DNA from: Pocillopora verrucosa
Taxonomy: Eukaryota; Cnidaria; Anthozoa; Scleractinia; Pocilloporidae
Length of the DNA: 64,000 nt
Direction: 5' to 3'
Assembly: GCF_036669915.1 (NCBI RefSeq)
Contig: NC_089325.1
Location: 8,138,359 to 8,202,358, forward strand
Shown piece after piece: positions 41,276 to 56,200 of the stretch; the stretch's first letter is position 1; each line of letters starts with the position of its first letter. Below the pieces are notes generated by a model. That model saw nothing but the letters and a program-made list of their open reading frames with translations, made no database searches and was not told where the DNA came from. The translations under genes and the position numbers were made by a program.

Positions 41276-44200
41276 CTAAGCGTCGTCTGAAATGAAGGAC
41301 ATTTTCGTCAGTTTTACGGGGTCTCGAGAATTTGTTCGAGATGTTCGTCTGAATTTCTTGTTAGAAAAGCCGCCTTCTGGTTGGAGGTCTAACGAGTCAT
41401 TAGGAGCCGTGTTCAGCATGGTGTAACCAGACGAGAAAGGATTCCTTGAACCTATTACACCTTCTTCGGCCTCAGGTTTCTTGTATCTGAAAAGAGAGTA
41501 GATCATTCGATCAGTGAACATTAAGGTTTCCACAAATTCCGTATCACTCGCGCGTTCATTCCGCATCATGGAAGCCGAAACTACCATAGAGGTTTGTCTC
41601 ATATTATTTACACGTGACTATACATGACAACAGCCACCATTCAAGAAACGAGCCCAAGCTCCTTCCTGGTCCTCTCTCTCGGAATGATCGAAGACCAGAC
41701 CCGAGAAAACAGCGGAAATCGAGCTTAACAACGGAACTAATCAACACAAAGGCGCGCGTAGTTTGTACCACATTTAGCACAAAGGTAAGGCCTCATTCCA
41801 AGGAAGGTTCAAAATATGTAATATAAATGAGGATTACTGACTTATCTTCCATGATCGGACACTTTGTACATAACTGAAACAGAACTAGGGCAAAAGCTTG
41901 GCGTGGTTTCTCGTCCCGTTCAAACTGGGCGTTTGCCAGAACAGTTCTAGGACCAAAGCTCCCAATCGTAAAAATACGTTTGTGTAAATGAGTTTTCTTT
42001 AAAATTTTCAATGAAAGAAACCTTAGTAATCCCCGAACACGAGACTCTAAACAATATCAAACCAAACTATAAAACTTACAATCTGAGCATCAAAGATGAC
42101 CCAACAACAGATACAGAAGACGCTGCCATTGCAATACTTGCCATCCAAGGCTTCATAACGACGCCTAGAGGTTCAAACGCTCCAGCAGCTAACGGGATTC
42201 CAATCATGTTGTAGATGAGCGCGAAGCAGAAGTTGATGTAGATTCTTCGGACTGTAACCCGTGAGAGGTCGATAGCGACGGCTACATCCATGAGATCACT
42301 CTAAATAAACAATAACGACAGCAACAGATGAGGTAAGCAATTGAAAAGAACTCGAGAGACGTCTGAATATTGCTCAATGATAGTTATCTCCAGGATAATA
42401 TATATGCCTATAATTGCCTATCGCGTACAGAAGTATTGGAGTAACTCCTTTCGTATGATTTAATTCTAAACCTTTGGACCAGAATGTAAAACTTGCCTCT
42501 TGCTGCTTTAACTTTCCAAAGAAATCATATGAAAGAATTTGGTTTGGTAGCAACATAACTCTTCCAAACTGATACTTTCTCTTTCTTGGGTAATGTCTCG
42601 ATATTGAGACGCAAAAAAAAAATTAATCGCGGATTAAAGTGGAAAGAGGTACAGTGAGAGTCGAGACAGCACACAGCCCAGTGACCCGGCCGGGGTATAT
42701 TCTGATATTAAGTGATGTTTTGATTTTAAATATAAGGCTCTTTCGGACATTGCATCTACCACGAAGTTATTCCATTTAAGAAATAGTTAAAAAATACTTT
42801 CCATAGCAATTACATGGAATGGAGAATAAAGACGCTGATCAAACAGTTACCTTAATTAAGACAACATCAGCTGCCTCCACAGCGACATCTGTACCAGTGC
42901 CGATAGCGATTCCAACATGAGCCTGTGCGAGGGCTGGTGAATCATTGACTCCGTCACCCACCATAGCTACAATAAAACCTTTGTCTTGAAGCGAACGAAT
43001 TTTTTCCACTTTGTGTGAAGGAAGAACCTCTGCAAATACCTGCTGTATCCCAACCTGTGGTGAAACAAGGAAAATTTTAACCATGCAGCACTTCCAACTT
43101 ACGTATGATGATGAATAAAACCGGATGTGCAGAGCGGCAAACGTAATATATCAGCTACTAATATTACAGAGCTGGAGACAGTTGTTTATTTGTCGCGTCA
43201 CGAGTATGAGTTCCCATGAGGAATCGAACCTCAGGCCCCAGGAGTCCACGCTCTGACGCTCTACCACGTAGTCAAAGAGATTCTGAAGTGAGCTGCGTCA
43301 TTAAGAGGTTTACATGTGACCCACATCTTGCATACTGCTAGGATCAGTAATTTCGAAACCGTCATGTGAAAGTGTGTAGATAGAATAAGAACGATAATGA
43401 TTTTAAAGCTTGGTAAAGAAACAAAAACAGATGTTTATTCGTCTTATCACGAGCGAGGGACAAAGCGTTGTCTTATCTTATAAGTATGATGAATAGCAGT
43501 TTTTGAGTATGATGGTAGGAGTTTTCCTGAAAGGGTCGCTCACGATCAGCGTCAACGACCCAAAACGACAAAGAAGCAGAAATCAGGAAGTGTACAGCTC
43601 AACTACACTCCTGGGCGAAAATGAATGTTTCAGGTTGCTTTGGACATACGAAAGCGAGACAAATCATCTTGCAGCTGACCTGCTTAGCGATGGCGAACGC
43701 TGTCTTCTTGTTGTCTCCAGTTAACAGCACTACTCTTATTCCCATTCTTTTCAGTGTCGCCACTGTTGCCTGAGCCTCCTGTTTCACTGTGTCAGCGACC
43801 GCCATCATTGCTACAAGAACACCTGAGGGAAAAAATTCCGGCGAATCAGGATTGAAACTATGCGAAGTCGGAGGGTAAAATGTCAGCCCGGAGACTTATC
43901 TCGAGAGCGCTAGTGCACCCAGCGAGCTCGTGACTCTCAGAAATTTGCAAGAATGGTGCACTCGACGAGCTTTCTGTTCTGCCGAACAATCAGAAATTTG
44001 CACGACTGGAGCACCCGACGAGCTTTCTGTTCTGCCGAACGATCAGAAATTTGCACGACTCGACTCGACGAGCTACTGACTCCTTATAACTACTAAAAAA
44101 TTGCTCGAAAATCAACACGAGCGAAATTTTTCCACCACTTAAGAGGTCACTGCGCAGTCGGAGAGAGTGTGCACTTCCGCCAACTTATCGGGCGACCTTT

Positions 44201-47200
44201 TCCTTTTCTCGAGTTCTTACCATTAATGCTGATGAGTACAGCGGTATGTCCTTTTTCTTCATGCTCTTGCATGGCATCTTCCATCTCATCAGTAACCTCT
44301 AAGCCGTTCTGTTGCATCCATTCTCTGTTACCAATAAGCACTTTGTATTTAGTGGGTTCTTTGGCAGCGTTACTTCCTTCCTTTGCTTGGCTCTCTGCTG
44401 TAGAAGGGGAACCAGTTTTCAAATCATGATATGTTCACGAAAAAGATTATTACGCAATGCTTCAGAAACGACACGTATCCAAGCGGGTAAAGAATTGGTG
44501 AGCGAAGAAAAAGTAAAAATAAGAACAAACGGTTACAAGGCGACAATGTATTTGATGCCCTTCACTCCAGCTGTAATCCTTATTAACAAAGGTGAAGTTG
44601 AATAAAAAGGCTAAAACATAATGTACTCTTGCAGTAGGACTGAAATGCCAGGAGACTGTCACCGTGAAATAAAATTTGTTTTAGTGCGACGAAATACTGC
44701 AAACTTCACTCTCCTTCACTTGGGAATGTTCTGTATTGAGAATGATGCTTCTTTCACTGCCATTGCAATTTAGAAGGGGAAAAAATGGAATTAAGTTTTG
44801 GCTGAAAGAAGTGGCCCTTACACAGCCAATAAAGACTGACATCCAAGCTCCCTAGCAGCTGATTGCACAAGACCACTCGCTACCTCTGCTACAGTACTCT
44901 TTCACCACAAACTATTTCATGATATGACTACTTAATTAACTGATCAAAGGAGCTGCGTAGGCTAGCCTTTTGTGTTTTTTCTTTGCGGCCACTTCTTTCT
45001 GCGTTTGATGTAGGAGTGACTGCAACCTTACCATTATCACTACCACTGATGACTGATGTTGGATCAGCATCTGCACTCTCGTCAATCACAACTCCGCTAA
45101 TCTTGACGGTCAGGTTTTTCCGGTTCTTGTTCGTAACAGTCTTGGGCTTAATGATGTCTTCGACACCGCTGACCGCACAGGTCAGACCGTACCCTGGCAC
45201 TGCCTTGAACTCCGTACACTGACCCAAAGTTTCTGTCTGCAGCTCCTGTTGATGACATTATGGTCAGCAGTGGTACTAGTTGTGCTCTGATCCGAACTCT
45301 AAGCCAGCGGAGACACTTTATAGAGGGGTCATTCAAAACATCACAGTCGTCCCGCCCCCCACTTTTTCGAATCAGCAAATAAACATGCACAAATAACGGA
45401 ACCAAGTCAATTGGTTACCTCAAGCAGAGGGCGCCTCTAACATATCCGTAAATATCTAACCCTCCAGTTTTATAAATATGACTGAAGAAGATTTCGCACA
45501 AGCTGTCGACACTGTCACCGACAAAATATTTTTTTCAAAACTACCCTTGTGCGAACAGTTTAACTCAAAGACCGGCTCCAAACCATTTGATGTACTCCGT
45601 AAACAATAGACAAGCTTAGTTAACAGTGCACTTCGGTCCAACATTGTTATTCCTGTGAGTTTCCCCTAGCGCCTATTTTTTGCCTTTGACATACTCAAGT
45701 TGTAGTTCTTGCTTCAGTTTTTACCCTTACCTGTTTGGCGTAATTGGTAATGGCTACGCCGATGGGATGTTCACTGTGATTTTCAGCAGTGCCTGTTAGC
45801 GCCAATAGCATTTCCACGCTGCACTGGGCTGGTTTGACAAACAGCGCTGTCTTCACCACTTCAGGGGAGCCGTGTGTCAAGGTGCCTGTCTTGTCAAACA
45901 CTACAGCATTCACCTGCAAACAAAACGTTTTTCGACTGAGTTTCTCCAAACAAAAGCCAAATTGATCCCAACGGCCAATCTTCAAAGAGGTTTATATCGC
46001 AAGAAGCCAATAAGAACTAAATGTAGAGATAAGCGTACTCCCTAAAGCGCGAGAAAACACCTGCGCACAACTTGTCTGTTCTCACCTTGTGTGCGGTCTC
46101 TAGTGGTTCGCCTCCCTTAATCAGTATTCCATTCTGAGCTCCAATACCTGTACCCACCATAACAGCAGTAGGGGTGGCTAGACCAAGAGCGCAGGGACAA
46201 GCAATGGCCAGCACAGTAATGCCAATCTGGAAGGCGAAAGCGAACACAAACTCTGTCTTATTATCCTGGTCCGGCTGTGGAAAAACAAGAACGGTGATAA
46301 GACACTTCTTTCAGAAAGACTCCCCTTCACACAGCATAGACCCACGTTTCTTTAAACAGTTGTAATACTCAAGAAAAAAAAGGACTACTTTAAGCAGTAC
46401 TTACCTTGAAAGTCTTTCTGAGCAATGTAATGTCAACAAATCCAATAATGAGCCAGATAACCCAGGTCACAATTGAGATCGTAACCACAGTGGGAACAAA
46501 ATACGCTGATAACTTGTCGGCAAACTTCTGGATTGGAGCCTATAAATAAAAGAGAAATGAACCAAAGAGGTTAGATAATGTGACGAGGAAAAAGACAAAA
46601 AATAGGACATTGCAGGGAAGTAGAACCAATGACTACCCTTCTTCTTAACCAAAGAAGCTCCTAGGGCGTTTTTGGTGAGCTCGGTCATTTAGCAGGTCTC
46701 AATGTGACAAGCTAACAAAAGGCCAGAAAAAAACTCTCATTCACTTTATTCCGTCCTATACATAAAGACAACGAAAATTGAACTAACATAGAGTTTGGAA
46801 TAAATTTAGTTTTCATACTTCTACGGCAGCTTCGCACGAAAATTACTTGCCTTCAAATCATTACAAAATTGTAAAATTTCCACCGTACCTTAGAGGTTTG
46901 TGCCTCCTCTACTAATTTCACAATCTGTGCAAGCGTAGTGTCCTGACCCACGTGGGTTGCCTCCACCAATAAGGAGCCGTTTTGGTTTATAGTTCCACCA
47001 ATCACAGAGTCACCTGGTTTCTTGATGACAGGCATGGATTCACCCGTGATCAGAGATTCGTCAGCGGTGGATGTACCCTGAAGAACTTTGCAATCAACTG
47101 GTATTTTAGCTCCTGGAACAACCTGAAAATATGAGAACGAGCTTTATTTTCATATAGCATTAATTTATCGATCACATAAAGAGGAGTTGAAAATCGCACC

Positions 47201-50200
47201 AAACATCGGCAGTGAATTGATTTTTTTCCAAGGACGTCCAGAAATAATTACAAACAAGCATTACTATCAAGGTTTTATATAACTTTGGGAAACTGAGGTT
47301 TACTGAAACAACAACAAACCAGTTGCACTCAAGTCTGGTTAGTATTCAACTAGTCATCGATTAGGTGAAAGAATGACGGCCGGCGATAGGACAAGGACAG
47401 AGAACCTCGCACAAGGTTTTCAATGAATTTATTACCATCCACCTCTCTAGTAGAATTCTATTATGCAACAGTACAAATGTCTCTTAAGTAAAGGTTCTGA
47501 TTACTTCTAGGGAAGACAAATTTCCTTACACTAAGCTGAAAATCTGCCTTCAAAATGCAACAAGAGAAATGAGAAGTGTTAGAGCCTGTGTACCTTTAGT
47601 ACATCTCCACGCTGGACCAGGTCAACATGAATGACTTTCTCACTGACTACGTTCATTGTTCCGGGTGCCAGCTGGACCAGCAGTGCATCCGAGGGTTGTA
47701 AAGACAACAGTTTGGCCAGAGCCTCTGATGTCTTTCCTTTGGCGACATGCTCCATCCAGCGACCAAGTGAGATGAACACCAACAACATAGGTGGGGTGTC
47801 AAAGAACGTCATTGGACTGTGATTACTCTGTTCGGACATCGCCACGGTAACTACAACAATCTAGGAGAGAAATAATAAACAGAATGAGAAAGAGAAGGAA
47901 AGTTTCGAGGATATTTTTTCAATTCAACATTGTGATAAACTGTACCATTAGGTTTGTGAACATCACTAATCTTATAGCCGTTTTCTGGGAGATCTAAATT
48001 AAACTAATTCACATGTAATCAGATTAAAATTAAGTTTACTTTACGGAAGATCAGTACTTACAGAATAAACATAAGCTATTGATGTGGCCAACATAATCAG
48101 TACGTCCATGTTTGTGGTCCTGTGTTTAAGAGCCTTATAAGCTGTAACATAGAAGTACTGTCCACCAAAGATCTGCAAAGGTAGAACGTGGGTAATGTGA
48201 GACATGTTACGGATGTGCTGGTTCAGTTTTCCCTGCATGTCCTGAGCAAGCCTTTCTTAAGGACAAAGTGAAACACTGTGGGTTATGCGTGACATAAACT
48301 AGTAAACTTTGAAATGGATTGATCAACTGACTGAGAAATACTCGTTGATTTCCCGCTTAGGGTAGTCAAAGCGGCATTTGAATTTTTTTTTCCTTCTGGC
48401 TTCCGTATTTTCAGTGACATAAATTATTGGATAGAAAGTCTTAAAACAATCCATTAGTAGTTTATCATTGGTTATGGTGACAAGAAGATAAAGGGGTGAC
48501 TTTTAACCCTTTTACTCCCGTGAGTGACCAAGACAGAATTTCTCCTTACAATATCAATACAATTTCAAGCAAACAAGTGATGAGAATAAAGAAAATATTT
48601 GTTATAAATTGATCCAATACCAAATTCTCCAAACTAACATCACAAGAACTGTATGGCAGACAGTAAAGAGAATTACTAATAAGATCTTTGGGGATGAAAG
48701 GGTTAAAACAGACTGTGATGCTGCATCAGTGGGGGTATAGGAAGAAAATTTGGTGTTATCAACTACGTCGATAACGAAAAGAATCTCAAAGGCTGACGAT
48801 TCGAGCGTTGGCAGTTCGTCAGAGTAAAGCCTTAGGGTAAAAGGTTACGCTTTGACGAATGGCTAACGGACAAAATGCCGGCTTTAGAAACTATTGACGG
48901 TGGCCAATTTACATTAACAAATCAGTTGATTATACCGAATTATACGGCGGCGATAAGTGATGGTTACACTGCGCTCACCTGAACTGGAGTACACAAGATA
49001 AACATTAACAAATTCTCCAAGGACAGTCCAGGTAGCACCATTTGGTTTGGTCTCTTCTCAAACTCATCCAGAATCACATATGTAATAAATATAATGAATG
49101 TTGGTACTCCAAAGATCAGGGAAAACAAAAATGAGCGTCTCCATCTAAAAGCAAGAAAAAATAAGTGTGTAAAATGTAAACAGTGAATACAAAATGTCTA
49201 ACTTGACCTTGGAAATTAACAATAATAGCATGGCGAGACAAAAAAACTCACCAACAATAGGCAGAGGAAACCAAAAAAGACAAGGGATTAAGTTAAAGAT
49301 GAAAAAGATCGAAAAAGATTCCAGACGATTGGCTTGAAAATGTTTGCGCTACATGCAGCTCAAAGGTAAGGGAACCAAAAGATGAGTAGGCGATTAAGAC
49401 TTGACGCAGACTAATCTTGACAGACGAGCAGACGCATCTCTTCTCAGATGCGTCTGCTCGTAATGAGCATGTAAGAGCTAGTCGATTGTTTTCTGTATAA
49501 TAGAATGGTCATTGTTTATTTTAGTGGACATTGTGTTTTTGGGTAAAAACTGGTGGTTGAACTGCACCGAATGTCTGTCGATCGTCTGAAGTGTCTCTCG
49601 GCTGTATTTGTTTGTTCACCGCTATGGCCCTGTCAACTTAAAACAGTGTTTGCTCACCAGAAAATTTCATCAAGGTTCGCTTGCCACAAACAACGCAGTA
49701 CCCGGCGATGGGCGTATCATAATTAAAAGAAAGAAGAATGTCTTTTAAAACTGATTGTTATGCGCTTAATAACATTCATGATATCATTTTCTCGGTGTTT
49801 GCTATGACGCTACATTCAAACTCATTTCACTGTGGCCTCTCGCCAGCGCCCTGTGCTAAAAAAAATTTAAAAATAAAAAAGTTTTCTTGATTGAAGAATC
49901 AAGAAGGTTTGATACAGTTTAATATATTAACTTTTCATAGAATGCTTAATGGAGCAGAGAAAAAATATTTTTTTTAGTACTTGCCGTGACAATTTTCAAT
50001 AGATGCTTCAAATCTAAGCCTTACTTGCTTATTTCCTTTGAGTGATCTATCCTATCCCTTTTCTTGTCATCGTTGTCCATTGATGCACTAAAACCTAGAG
50101 ACTCGATAGATTCAATAATGTCCCGTGGACCTGTTGTTTCTGTGTCGTACACAAATCGGCCACTGCTCGTTGCTAATGCAACTGATGCCTTCAGTATTCC

Positions 50201-53200
50201 TTTCCTTTTGGTGAGGTTTGATTCTATTAAATGAACACACGAGGAGCAAGTCATGCCTGTTATCTGCAACAAGAAGAGAAACAGGACATTATATCCCTCA
50301 TATCACTGAACTTAAATACAAGTTGTCAGAAGATAAATACAAATTAACACGGGTCTTTAAATGCACGCGCGCACGATGCAAAACTTGTCCTTTCATTCAA
50401 CGTCGAGAAAATATCGGGATCCAAGCGATCCATTAAGATCACTGATGACTTCACCTGTATCTCCACCAATGTCATTTAACTTGCTTTTATTGCAAAAAGT
50501 TGTACATCGACGAGACAGGAAGACGAATGACGACGATTCTAAGAACACCTTCACGACGTAGAAAAGGAACGACAAAGACGCATCCAAACCAGTTACTAGA
50601 CACTTAGATCTCCCAAATAATTCTAAGCAATACAAGGCAGTCTGATGCCCTTCCTTGCATCTAGGCAATTCGAAAAGCTGCCAAACTCCACAACAAAAAT
50701 TCATCACTCAAAACAGCACTCTTAATCCCCAAGGAATCAACGAACGCTATTTAGTCAACCATGTCCCCACCAATAGCATAGCTCCATGTTTCTGGACATA
50801 AACCATACACAACCCACAATTCCTCTACTCGCTCTGGCAAAGGGCTTGAAATTCTTTACGGTGCCCAATTTACTTTATCAACTTAGTTGATCAAACCAAA
50901 CTATCTTGTTATACTCGTCCCTCATCGACACAACACAAAGGTTTCCTGTACTTGTAAGTGAATATAGACAACAGCTTAAGTGAACAAATTATGTGCATCT
51001 AATAAAATCACACTAATCAATGCATGTTCCTTTTGGATCCTTTCTGATACATGGCTGACCTGTGATTTAATCAAACATAGTTAAAAGGCTGATATATTGA
51101 ACATTGCAAATACAATCACAATACACTTACATTTATATCAACTGTACCCTCTCCCTGACCACCTTGATCCAAAAGTTCACAACCGTACCCCAAGCCCTTC
51201 ACATAGTAGATTATTTCTTCTGGTGTGATCCTTTTCTTGTCAAATTTAACTTCTGCTTTCTGTGCTAACAGGCCAACAAGTACAGACTTTATTCCTGTGA
51301 AAAAGTTAAAATGTTTGTAAACAAAATTTATATTTCAAAACAATCTAACAACTTGATACAAAGTCTTCTTCATTTAAAAAACCCACAATTTTACCAGAAA
51401 TAGTGGCCTTTCAAAGCAGTTATTAGCATCTCAATTCTCCTTACAGTATTACTACCAAATCAAACATAAAGTTTAGGAGAAGAAAGGAAATAATCGTCCT
51501 CTAAAAAAGCTAATGATTATTCAACCAATTCTCCTTGTCAATACCTTTGAAATGCATATAGAGCAGTATGGAGAGTATGCATCCTGATCTTAGGGAGTCA
51601 GGGGTCAAAATAATATCATTGGAGTTGGCTCACCTTTCTTCTTCATAAGTCCTTTCTCGATGCTTCCCACACAAGATGCACATGTCATGCCTGTAATGAG
51701 CAGATAAATCTTCTCTACATCTTCTTCACCCAGTGATTCTCTGCTTCTCACAGTTTCCATGTTACTAAATGTCACCTCCCAATCACCAGCCAAATCATGA
51801 TTGACAGCCTTAGCACCCTCTTCATTCTTTGATCTCTCACCATCTGACAACAAACCAAAAACCAAAATATTAAGCTGTTACAACTTACACGTAGCTGGCA
51901 ATTTCAGTTGACCTAAAGTTTTGAGTATCAAGAGCTAGCTTAGAGAAGGGGGCAGGGGGCAGTACATCTTTGAGAAGGGCTGGGTATAGTTCCAGGGTGG
52001 GGGAACATTACATACTTGAGGAGGGCTTGGTAGAGCTCTAGAGCAAGAATCCCCTCGATTCTCATCTCAGGGTGTAAAAAAATTATTGTTCTTGTTGTTT
52101 TCCTTTACTAGTTGTTGTTGTTAATGTTATATTTTTTTTGGTTGATTAGTGAGATTTACCAGTCCAATCTTCAAGTCTGAAGCCCAATGCAATATCTACC
52201 TTACTTATAATTTTTACCATCATCATTACAAGAGAGAAATGTATGAAGTTCACTGAAATTTTGTTAATCTTCTATAAAATGCACAGGAGAGCTTGCTAAG
52301 GATCCCAGCCATTGTGTAATTGTATCTCATGTAACATCTATCATGTCATTCAAAAGTGATGTTAAAAATACATATAACTATAATGAATAAACAATGTAAG
52401 ATAGGTTTGTTTGAGAGAATTAGCAATTAGAACATATGGCTAGTTGGGAGAATAAAGTATTTGAACAAACATGTTGACCAGACCACAAAGTTAACCCTTT
52501 AAGTCCCACTAGTGACCAAGACAGAATTTCTCCTTACACTATCAGTACAATATCAAGCAGACAGGTGATGAGAATAAAGAAAATATCAATTAGGGGATTA
52601 TTTGTTGATCCAATACCAAATTCTCCAAACTAGAATCATGTAAATTGTATATCAAACAGTAAGGAGAATTACTAATGAGATCTTGGGAGTTAAAGGGTTA
52701 ACCACTTACTTTGCTATGAAAGGCATCCTTCATAAAAGTTCAATGTTGAAATCAATCTCAGGCACAATGAAAATAACAAAATACCCTTTGACCTTGCCAA
52801 AGAAGAAACATTTCCATTCTTTAGGGGTCCATTTCACCACAGGTTATTTTCTTTATGATTCAGTTCAGTGAAAAAAACTTTTCTTGTGTCAACTAGTGCA
52901 TCATAAATATTCATCTTGAACTCAAGCTTGTATTTTTTATAAGATATGACACTTAAATCTTTTTCAAGCCACTTGATTTTGACAGGTACCATGATGATAA
53001 ATTCTATTATTCTAAGATCCTTACTAAAATGAGAGGATTTGCCTTCACTGGAAACTTGATCATTTTCAAGAATGAAGGATCAAGTTTCAAAGATTGGGTT
53101 TCAAGTTTGATGTTTTAAAAAAATAATTGAAATTTTATTCCCAGGACATTGACAAAAAATTTCAAGAAACCAGATCACTTCTAGCACAGCTATGGTTAAC

Positions 53201-56200
53201 CACATACAAGAAGAAGGATAACATCAACTGTAAGATCTAATACTTGTGAAGGAACTCATTTGCATTTGGCTGAGAAGAGAAACTTTGAATGTCACTAAGG
53301 TGTAATTTTGTAGGAATAAAGGGGTGCTGTGTTAGTGGAGGTTATTACAAGATATTTTGGTTTCATCAATTGAGTTTACAAAGTAAATTGGCCCTTGTAA
53401 AGAGTTTCTAAAGCTTTCAAAATAGAGGAATTGCAGGGTATGCGTGGTTTCTATAAAGAACCATGGAGTTATTCTTTAAAAGGTAATCTCCTTACATCTT
53501 AACCTTTAAAAATACATGTAACAACATGCCATAACCAATAACTTTACCATTGATCTTTTTAAACTCCTGATTGATTGACAAGAGCAAAGCCAAGTTAAGT
53601 GACCCAATACTGAAAGATCTGATAGTCTGAAATTAGAGAACCACTCCCCCACAATTGATAAAAACACTTTCTTGAAATGATTTTGCACCTATTCATTTAT
53701 TCATGGCCAAATGGTAAGAGTATTATATGAACTAGTAAGGCAGTTTATAAATGGTGAAGTGGTTTGCCTCCCACCAATTTCATTGCTTCAATTGAATTAG
53801 TTGCTTCACTGATTTCAGTTTTGTTGTCACTCTTACCTTCAGAGAGTGTAGCATCAAATCCCATGTCTTCAATCCCTGCACGTAAATCTTCTGGTGTTGT
53901 CACTGCCTCATCGTACTCAATAGCAGCTTGTTTGTCAGCAAGAGAGACTTTGATATTCTGTACTCCTGGCTTTGTAGACATGGTTCCCTCAATTGTTTTC
54001 ACACAAGACATGCACGTCATTCCTTCAACACTAATCATCGCCATTCGCACATCCTTATCAACATTGCAGACACCATCCCCAATCAAACTTGCATCAAATC
54101 CCATGTCCTCAATAGCTTCTCTCACTTGCTCCCCTGTGACTTTTCCAGGTGAGTAACGAACTTGGGCTGTCTTTGCTGCTAGGGACACTGAAATGGACTG
54201 AATGCCATCAAGCTGGGAAATGTTTTTCTCGATTGTCTGTACACACGAATTACAAGTCATACCATCAATGTTTATCATGACTGTCTGGACATCATTTGTT
54301 AGGGGAGGGGTGGGTGAAGGCGAAGACAAAGCTGCCTCAAAGCCCATGTCATCAATGGCCTCTCTCAGCTTCCCAGGGTCAGTCATGGATGCATCATAAG
54401 TAATGGTCGCTTCTTCATTCTTGAGTGAAACATTTACAACTTGTACACCAGGTTGCTTAGACATTCCTTGTTCAATGGTCTTCACGCAAGAGTGGCATGT
54501 CATTCCTTTCACAGAGATCTTTACCTCAGTATAACTCTTATTGCAGGAATTTTCCAGGCTTTCAATCTCCTTATTGTCCATTTTTCCATCCTCAGACAGA
54601 GCTATTTCATGTTGTGTCAAAACATCCACAATGCGCTTCAAAGATGTTTCAAATCCCATTTCCTCAATGGCATTTGTTAATGCCTTGCCACTGGTTTGCT
54701 TTGGTGAGTACATAATTTTTCCTTCTTTTTCTTCAAGAGACACTTCAATTTGCTTGACACCACTTAAATCAGAAATGTTTCCTTCAATGTTTTTAACACA
54801 AGAATTGCAATGCATGCCTTCTATGCCAATGTATGCAACTCTTAGTTCATCATCACTAAGTTTTGAAATGTCTTCCCCCTCCTCTGGAAAAGATATCCTT
54901 CCTTCTTTATCTTTGATGGCAACCTGTTCAGAAGAAAGAATAAATTATCCCTTGTCAACCATTTAATACCACCTTATTGTGCCAATACTTTCTGAAAATG
55001 TATTGAGCACATTTCATCAGACATTATTTTCATGATTTAGAAGGACAATTAAGCAGAAATCAATTAAATTTGTGAAAGTGGAGAACCCAAGTAAGCATAG
55101 TAACAGCCAGTTCAACTGTATGGACGCTTTTAAAGTCACAGAACAACTACTCAGATCAAAATATTCCCATGATTATCTTTCACCCACTTAAGGTTGTGTC
55201 ATACATAGCTGACCATCCTATAATTGCACAAGTAACTGAGCATTAAAAAAAATATTTATACAGCATTTGAATGGTAACAGTTCAATACTTTTGATCACAA
55301 TACAAGCCTTTGGCAAATATACATGGACACTATAATTCATGCTAGGATATTAAATTCTTGTGGCTAATTTTTGTGGTAATGTATTTTTGTGGGACTTATA
55401 GTTTATAATTTTCAATCAAATTGCAAAAATTGCAAAACTGAAGACCCACCAAAGTAGTAACAATAAGGTCTGTGTAAGGACAACAAATAATCAGTTTTCC
55501 TCTTAACTCAATAGATGATCCATATTAACTAGTTCTAAGTCCTTTCATACTTCAAGATAGAGTCCAAAAAATCATTTCCTGCCTCAAGAAAAGGCATCTA
55601 GGGTGTTTAAGTTAAATATGGCCCTCTCAGCACAATGAGGTTCCTACCCCTTAGCCTAGTAAGAGCAACTGTACTTTAGAACAGGTACATGTAATATCAA
55701 CAGAAATTTAACTCCCAGATAACACTCAACCTAGACCTGTGACAAAGCCTGGAGACTGATATACACAATAACAACAAAATCAGAGATAGATCTGGCATAT
55801 CTATTTTTATAGCAATTTTTTCTCTTGTTCTCTCAACTATACAACTGTACCTACCATACAGGAAGATATTGCAATTGTAAAGTTAAAAAAAAGAACCCCA
55901 CATTTATAGGCCGGTAAATTTTAAAACTTAAAGCCATCAAGTTCTCTTGGACAACAAAAAGTACAAAAAGACTGACAATAAATGTCATAAGATTTGACAC
56001 TCGTTATGAGAGGTCACAAAAGGATCCCACAAATTATACTTCTGCTTGCCAGGATAGACAAAATTTAGATCAACAGGTACAAAAACATTGTTACAGGTAC
56101 TTTTACTAAAGAAAATATGCCTTCTTGAAATTCTAAGAACACAAAATGCTGTTGAAAAAGGTTTCCTCAGGTCTGCTGTACTCATTACTAAGGGCTTTTA

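Noticed and set aside
53764..54966. Plus-strand frames up to 141 codons opposite ATP7 exon 2
   Set aside because: They mirror the repeated HMA domains on the other strand; antisense shadows.
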